Below are positions 6,820 to 9,886 of a DNA stretch of 9,886 nt, piece by piece. The notes beneath the pieces were generated by a model that ran no database searches, had not been told where the DNA came from, and saw only the letters and a list, made by a program, of their open reading frames with translations. The first letter of the stretch is position 1. Each line of letters begins with the position of its first letter. Position numbers and translations under genes: made by a program. The DNA is from Kineosporiaceae bacterium (GTDB lineage Bacteria > Actinomycetota > Actinomycetes > Actinomycetales > Angustibacteraceae): contig DAIETC010000171.1 in NCBI GenBank assembly GCA_027345905.1, forward strand, positions 1 through 9,886. The letters are read 5' to 3'.

Positions 6820-6836
6820 CTGTCGGCGCCTGACAG
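6820..6836. repeat. Short palindrome CTGTC-N7-GACAG in the divergent promoter region
   Basis: CTGTC (6820-6824) and GACAG (6832-6836) flank GGCGCCT, whose GGCGCC is itself palindromic, giving a near-symmetric 17-bp site. It lies between the divergent metalloprotease-like and SDR genes and could be an operator. Short palindromes are frequent in such GC-rich DNA, so this is weak evidence by itself. Confidence 0.25.
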
Positions 6837-6843
6837 GATGGCA

Positions 6844-6920
6844 GTGGGCGAGAACCGGCTCGTACGCCCACAGTAGTTACGCCCACAGCGTCGACGACAA
6901 CCGCAGTAGTGACGACAACC
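6844..6920. promoter_or_regulatory. Repeat cluster in the divergent promoter region, possible operator
   Basis: The 181-bp gap 6753-6933 separates two divergent start codons. TACGCCCACAG occurs at 6863-6873 and 6878-6888 (15-bp period). Its core CGCCCAC appears inverted as GTGGGCG at 6844-6850. GACGACAACC occurs at 6893-6902 and 6911-6920 (18-bp period). CAGTAGT occurs at 6871-6877 and 6904-6910, 33 bp apart. The stretch is also less GC-rich than the flanking genes. Such phased boxes fit binding of a regulator controlling one or both units. No hexamer pair good enough to call a promoter was found, and a small local duplication is the alternative. Confidence 0.45.
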
Positions 6921-6933
6921 CCCGGAGGTCGGT

Positions 6934-8061
6934 GTGAGTTCCCCCGCGAGCGCGACTCGCCGGCGGCCGGCCCGCAAGCGCGCCGAGCCGGGCGGCCCCA
7001 CCGTCGCGGTCACGGCGGCGGCCACCCCTGTGGGTGCCTTGGTCACCGAACGGCTGGTGGCGCGGCTGGGGGCCGGTGTGGGCCGGGTGATCGCGGTGGA
7101 CGCGCGCAGGGGCAGCACGTCCGGTGCCATCTGGCGCATCGGTGCCACCGACTCGCCGGAGGTGGCCGAGCTGCTGCGCGGAGCGGACGTCGTCGTGCTG
7201 CTTGCCCCGGCCGACGATCTGGAGCAGGCCCTGCGCACCCCGCAGGACCGGCGCCGCGAGCTCGCCGTCCGCAGTGCCCAGGCCGTGGTCACCGCGGCCG
7301 CCGCGGTCGGCGCCACCGCCCTGGTGGCCGTCACCAGCGCGATGGTGCTGGGCGCCCGCGTCGACAACCCCGTGCCGTTGCCGGACGACGCACCCGTCGT
7401 GGCCGTGCCCGATGCCGGAGTCGTGGGCGACCTCGTCGAGGTCGAGCGGGTGCTGGCCCGGGTGCCGCGCGTGCATCCCGGGCTGTCCGTGAGCGTTCTT
7501 CGCCCGGCGGCGCTGGTCGGGCCTGGCGTCGACACCGTGATCAGCCGGCACTTCGAGGCGCCCCGCCTGCTGGTGCTGCGCGGCGCCGAGACGGTGTGGC
7601 AGTTCTGCCACGTCGAGGACCTCGCCGAGGCGGTGGCCGTGGCGGTGGTTCAGGGCCTTACGGGGCCGTTGACGGTGGGCGCGCCCGGCGTGCTGAGCCA
7701 AGGCGAGATCGAGCACCTGTCCGGGATTCGCCGGGTCGAGCTGAGCGAGGCCCTGGCGTTCAGCACGGCCGAGCGGCTGCACCGGGTCGGGGTGCTTCCC
7801 GCGCCCGCCAGCGACCTGGCGTACGTCGTACGGCCCTGGGCAGTATCGGCGGGGCGACTGCTGGACGCCGGGTGGGCGCCGATGTACGACAACCAGACCT
7901 GCCTCGGGGTGCTGCTGGAGCAGGTGCGCGGGCACCACGCGGTGGCATCGAGGCGCTTGGACCGCAAGGACGCCGCGTTCGGAGCCGCCGGGGCGGCCGT
8001 GGCACTCGTCGGCACGGCGGCGATCGTGCGGCGCCGGCGCCGCCGGGACGGAGGGTCATGA
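6934..8061 (+). CDS. NAD-dependent epimerase/dehydratase-like protein (extended SDR), degenerate, with C-terminal membrane segment
   Basis: 375 residues. GTG 6934 is set by CGGAGG at 6923-6928 and is followed by a basic N-terminus (RRRPARKR). The Rossmann fold is recognisable: VAVTAAATPVG at 24-34, VIAVD56, ADVVVLLAPADD at about 84-95, LVAVTSAMVLGARVDNPVPLPDD at about 130-152, SVLRPAALVGPG, and WQFCHVEDLAEAV. The TGxxGxxG nucleotide motif has lost two glycines (A28, T31; only G34 kept). The Tyr of YxxxK is absent: the position expected from YGA reads LGA, and no YxxxK follows before EVERVL. Catalysis is thus doubtful. Residues about 347-365 form a hydrophobic Ala/Val/Gly segment followed by RRRRRR, consistent with a tail anchor whose basic end stays in the cytoplasm. 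The stop overlaps the MoaE start as ATGA, so the two are cotranslated. The role is unknown; binding NAD(P) as a sensor or scaffold is speculation. Confidence 0.88.
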   Translation: MSSPASATRRRPARKRAEPGGPTVAVTAAATPVGALVTERLVARLGAGVGRVIAVDARRGSTSGAIWRIGATDSPEVAELLRGADVVVLLAPADDLEQALRTPQDRRRELAVRSAQAVVTAAAAVGATALVAVTSAMVLGARVDNPVPLPDDAPVVAVPDAGVVGDLVEVERVLARVPRVHPGLSVSVLRPAALVGPGVDTVISRHFEAPRLLVLRGAETVWQFCHVEDLAEAVAVAVVQGLTGPLTVGAPGVLSQGEIEHLSGIRRVELSEALAFSTAERLHRVGVLPAPASDLAYVVRPWAVSAGRLLDAGWAPMYDNQTCLGVLLEQVRGHHAVASRRLDRKDAAFGAAGAAVALVGTAAIVRRRRRRDGGS

Positions 8062-8486
8062 CGCAGGAGATCGTGCGGCTCAGCGCGGTGCGCGAGGTGG
8101 CGCTGTCGGTCGACGAGGTGCTCGCCGCCGTGGCCGACCCGGGCGCGGGCGGCACCTGCGTCTTCGTGGGAACCGTGCGCCAACAGGACCATGACCGCGC
8201 CGTCGACGCTCTGACCTACCTGGCGCACCCGAGCGCCGTCGAACGACTGTGTGAGGTGGCCGAGCTGGTTGCCGGTCGGCACCCGGTCATCGCGCTGGCC
8301 GCGACGCACCGCGTGGGCGACCTGGCCGTCGGCGACCTCGCCGTGGTCGTGGCGGCGAGCGCGGCGCACCGGGGCGCGGCGTTCGAGGCCGCACGTGACC
8401 TGATCGACACCCTGAAGGCGAGCGTGCCGATCTGGAAGCACCAGCAGTTCGGCGACGGCGACAGCGAGTGGGTCGGCCTGCCATAG
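8058..8486 (+). CDS. moaE: Molybdopterin synthase catalytic (large) subunit MoaE
   Basis: 142 residues, about the family's usual 140-150. MoaE transfers two sulfurs from thiocarboxylated MoaD to cyclic pyranopterin monophosphate, forming molybdopterin in molybdenum-cofactor synthesis in the cytoplasm. Seen: CVFVGTVR with Arg41, HRVGDLAVGD at 84-93, His104-Arg105 (AAHRGAAF), and LKASVPIWK with Lys120 and Lys127. These correspond to E. coli Arg39, His103-Arg104, Lys119 and Lys126. ATG 8058 overlaps the SDR stop (ATGA) and has GGAGG at 8050-8054. No moaD or other moa gene is in the window, so the partner must be encoded elsewhere. Actinomycetes often have more than one moaE copy, so this could be a second paralogue. 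Confidence 0.93.
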   Translation: MTQEIVRLSAVREVALSVDEVLAAVADPGAGGTCVFVGTVRQQDHDRAVDALTYLAHPSAVERLCEVAELVAGRHPVIALAATHRVGDLAVGDLAVVVAASAAHRGAAFEAARDLIDTLKASVPIWKHQQFGDGDSEWVGLP

Positions 8487-8536
8487 CGGCCCCTGCCGTA
8501 GCCCCCGCGCCTGGCCTCGACCTGAAGGGCGGCAGT

Positions 8537-8542
8537 TACGCT
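8537..8542 (+). promoter_or_regulatory. Possible -10 box (TACGCT) for a leaderless YlbL-type protease mRNA
   Basis: TACGCT matches TANNNT and is followed by exactly six bases and then GTG 8549, so the expected transcription start coincides with the start codon. A weak -35-like TCGACC lies at 8517-8522. No Shine-Dalgarno sequence is near the GTG. Identical geometry is seen at 4156-4168. If real, the protease is expressed independently of the upstream SDR-moaE pair. Confidence 0.5.
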
Positions 8543-8548
8543 CTCCTG

Positions 8549-9637
8549 GTGCAGTCCACCGTGCTCGCCGACCCCCCGGCACAACGCATCGGGCTCAACC
8601 AGCGCTCGCTGACGATCCTGGTCTCGGGGTTCCTGGCCATCGCGCTGGGAGCGGTCATCGCGCTCCTGCCGGCGCCGTACGCGATCTACGCCCCCGGGCC
8701 GGCGACCAACGTGCTCGGCCGGGTGGGCGGTGCCCCGCTGATCAGCATCACGGGCGCACCGACGTACCCGGCTGGCGGCACCCTGGACATGACCACCGTC
8801 GAGGTGTACGGCGGCCCTGGGCGCGCGCTCAGCCTGCCCCAGGTGCTGCAGGCCTGGCTGTCGCGCTCGCAGGCCGTGCTGCCCCAGGACGAGGTGTTCC
8901 CGCAGGGGCAGACCGCGAGTCAGGTGGACAGCGAGAACGCTGCCGAGATGACCAGCTCGCAGCAGAGCGCCACCGCGGCCGGCCTGCGGGAGGCCGGCTT
9001 CAGCGTGCCGGAGACGGTGACCATCGCCCAGGTGAGCCCGGGGGTGCCCGCAGCGAAGGTCCTGCGCCCCGGGGACGTGATCACGGGTATCAACGGGGTG
9101 CCGACCCTGGACTCGGCGGCGGTCCGGGCGAAGATCACCGCGTTGCGGCCCGGCGCGGCCGTGGTGGTGCAGGTGCGCCGCGGCGCCACCACGTTGCAGG
9201 TGCACACGTCGACCACCAGCCAAGGCGGGCACACGATCCTGGGGGTCGGGCTCAACCCGACATTCCGGTTCCCGGTCAAAGTGCGCTTCGACACCCGGGC
9301 GGTGGGCGGCCCCAGCGCCGGGATGATGTTCGCCCTCGGCATCTACGACCTGCTCACGCCCGGCTCGCTCACGGGCGGGCAGCAGATCGCGGGCACGGGC
9401 ACGATCGACTCAGCCGGCAACGTGGGGCCGATCGGCGGTATCGCCCAAAAGCTGGTGGGCGCCCGTTCGGCAGGGGCGCGCTGGTTCCTCGCCCCTGCGG
9501 CGAACTGCGCCGAGGTGGTGGGCAACGTGCCGGACGGCTTGCGGGTGGTCCGCACCGCCTCACTGCACCAGTCTCGGCTGGCGGTCCAGTCGATCGCCCA
9601 GGGCAAGGGTGGCTCGCTTCCCACCTGCACGCGCTGA
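8549..9637 (+). CDS. YlbL/Rv3194c-type membrane-anchored PDZ and Lon-domain (S16) serine protease
   Basis: 362 residues. GTG 8549 is chosen because the protein then begins MQSTVLADPP, just ahead of the membrane segment, and because of the -10 box six bases before it; the frame extends to 8468 without homologous sequence. Layout: one transmembrane helix at about 21-41 (LTILVSGFLAIALGAVIALL) followed by YAIYAPGP, placing the rest outside the cytoplasm. A PDZ domain lies at about 155-215 (SPGVPAAKVLRPGDVITGINGVP). A Lon-type S16 domain follows, with catalytic Ser256 in GGPSAGMM and Lys301 in GGIAQKLVGA, 45 residues apart. Two cysteines near the C-terminus (PAANC and LPTC) could form a disulfide. 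The homologues are B. subtilis YlbL and M. tuberculosis Rv3194c. Its substrates are not known from sequence; roles in envelope protein quality control or division have been suggested for the family. Confidence 0.94.
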   Translation: MQSTVLADPPAQRIGLNQRSLTILVSGFLAIALGAVIALLPAPYAIYAPGPATNVLGRVGGAPLISITGAPTYPAGGTLDMTTVEVYGGPGRALSLPQVLQAWLSRSQAVLPQDEVFPQGQTASQVDSENAAEMTSSQQSATAAGLREAGFSVPETVTIAQVSPGVPAAKVLRPGDVITGINGVPTLDSAAVRAKITALRPGAAVVVQVRRGATTLQVHTSTTSQGGHTILGVGLNPTFRFPVKVRFDTRAVGGPSAGMMFALGIYDLLTPGSLTGGQQIAGTGTIDSAGNVGPIGGIAQKLVGARSAGARWFLAPAANCAEVVGNVPDGLRVVRTASLHQSRLAVQSIAQGKGGSLPTCTR

Positions 9638-9656
9638 CGTTCGGGAGCGAGCACAA

Positions 9657-9672
9657 GCGCGGCCGACCGCGC
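9657..9672. terminator. Hairpin between convergent genes, possible bidirectional terminator
   Basis: GCGCGG (9657-9662), loop CCGA, CCGCGC (9667-9672): a perfect 6-bp stem with a tetraloop, all G-C. It lies in the 44-bp space between the stops of the YlbL-type gene (9637) and the convergent PPA1309-family gene (9684). The position suits a terminator serving both strands. There is no U-tract. Confidence 0.5.
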
Positions 9673-9681
9673 CGCCTCGGG

Positions 9682-9886
9682 TCAGTCCGCCAGCGTGGCG
9701 CGCAGCGCCGCGACCAGCCCCGGCACCAGTTCGGGGCCGAGCGCCACGTCGCCCGCGTCGTCGTGCCCGCGATGGCGCAGCGCACACTGCTGGGCGCCTG
9801 TGCGCAGCACCGCTGCCAGGATCCGCACGTCCCGGCGCCGCGGATGGGCTGCCAGCCGGGTGAGCGCAGCCTGCGGGTCGGCGGGC
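9682..9886 (-). CDS. PPA1309-family protein, C-terminal part (5' end outside window)
   Basis: Minus-strand frame with TGA at 9682-9684, open to the right edge, giving the last 67 residues. The readable part includes AALTRLAAHP, RRRDVRILAAVLRTG, QQCALRHRGHDD and LGPELVPGLVAALRATL. This matches the end of the PPA1309 family as I remember it (HP...EDVR...VLRDG...CALRLRSHDD...GPDLVPNLAAAL), which in actinobacteria often follows the YlbL-type protease gene convergently. The family has no established function. The visible part has no membrane segment. The assignment rests on motif recall over a short stretch. Confidence 0.8.
   Translation of the reverse strand, partial: PADPQAALTRLAAHPRRRDVRILAAVLRTGAQQCALRHRGHDDAGDVALGPELVPGLVAALRATLAD

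Noticed and set aside
4788..6833. Plus-strand open frame of 681 codons opposite the NUDIX and metalloprotease-like genes
   Set aside because: No recognisable domain; the minus strand carries a NUDIX box and a known family over the same bases.
6753..7535. N-terminal extension of the metalloprotease-like gene through the divergent region
   Set aside because: The extra sequence is Ser/Thr/Arg-rich shadow of the SDR gene. ATG 6752 has a ribosome binding site and the family's usual N-terminus.
1..9886. CRISPR array, tRNA/rRNA, insertion sequence or prophage signs
   Set aside because: No regularly spaced long repeats, no tRNA-like cloverleaf, no transposase or integrase motif, and uniform composition across the window.

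Overview
The window is very GC-rich, densely coded, starts genes often with GTG, and carries families that are almost exclusively actinobacterial (DUF5679, the DUF2342 zinc-metalloprotease-like family, the PPA1309 family). This points to the chromosome of an actinomycete; the sequence alone does not support a genus. No mobile element, CRISPR array, tRNA or rRNA was seen.

Left part (1-2550, + strand): the 3' end of an oligopeptide/dipeptide ABC transporter ATPase, overlapping by 20 bp a gamma-glutamyltransferase-family gene without a signal peptide. The pair looks like the end of a peptide uptake and breakdown operon whose permease and binding-protein genes would lie upstream. The GGT runs tail-to-tail into, and overlaps by 19 bp, a minus-strand gene for a ThiF/E1-like protein of the TOMM (thiazole/oxazole-modified microcin) leader-binding type. 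No YcaO partner or precursor peptide is visible.

Middle (3657-4743): upstream of the ThiF-like gene, also on the minus strand, is a 54-residue zinc-ribbon protein (DUF5679), which I found by translating the gap. Divergent from it is a YgjP-type (DUF45, HExxH) metallopeptidase, probably translated from a leaderless mRNA. This gene converges with a minus-strand two-gene unit, in order of transcription: a DUF2342-type metalloprotease-like gene, then a NUDIX hydrolase coupled to it by a 4-bp GTGA overlap.

Right part (6753-9886): a 181-bp divergent promoter region carries an unusual cluster of short direct and inverted repeats. From it leads a + strand run: a degenerate extended-SDR protein with a C-terminal membrane anchor, coupled by ATGA overlap to a MoaE-family molybdopterin synthase large subunit, followed by a membrane-anchored PDZ/Lon-type (YlbL) serine protease with its own likely leaderless promoter. 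A hairpin separates this from the convergent 3' end of a PPA1309-family gene cut by the window edge.

From 2532 on this resembles a conserved actinobacterial chromosomal neighbourhood rather than a mobile or defence island. Nothing here is convincingly a new system. The points most worth a second look are the orphan RRE/E1-like protein next to a zinc-ribbon gene, two enzyme-family members that seem to have lost their catalytic motifs (the SDR and the metalloprotease), the repeat cluster in the divergent promoter, and the pair of leaderless GTG starts with identical promoter geometry.
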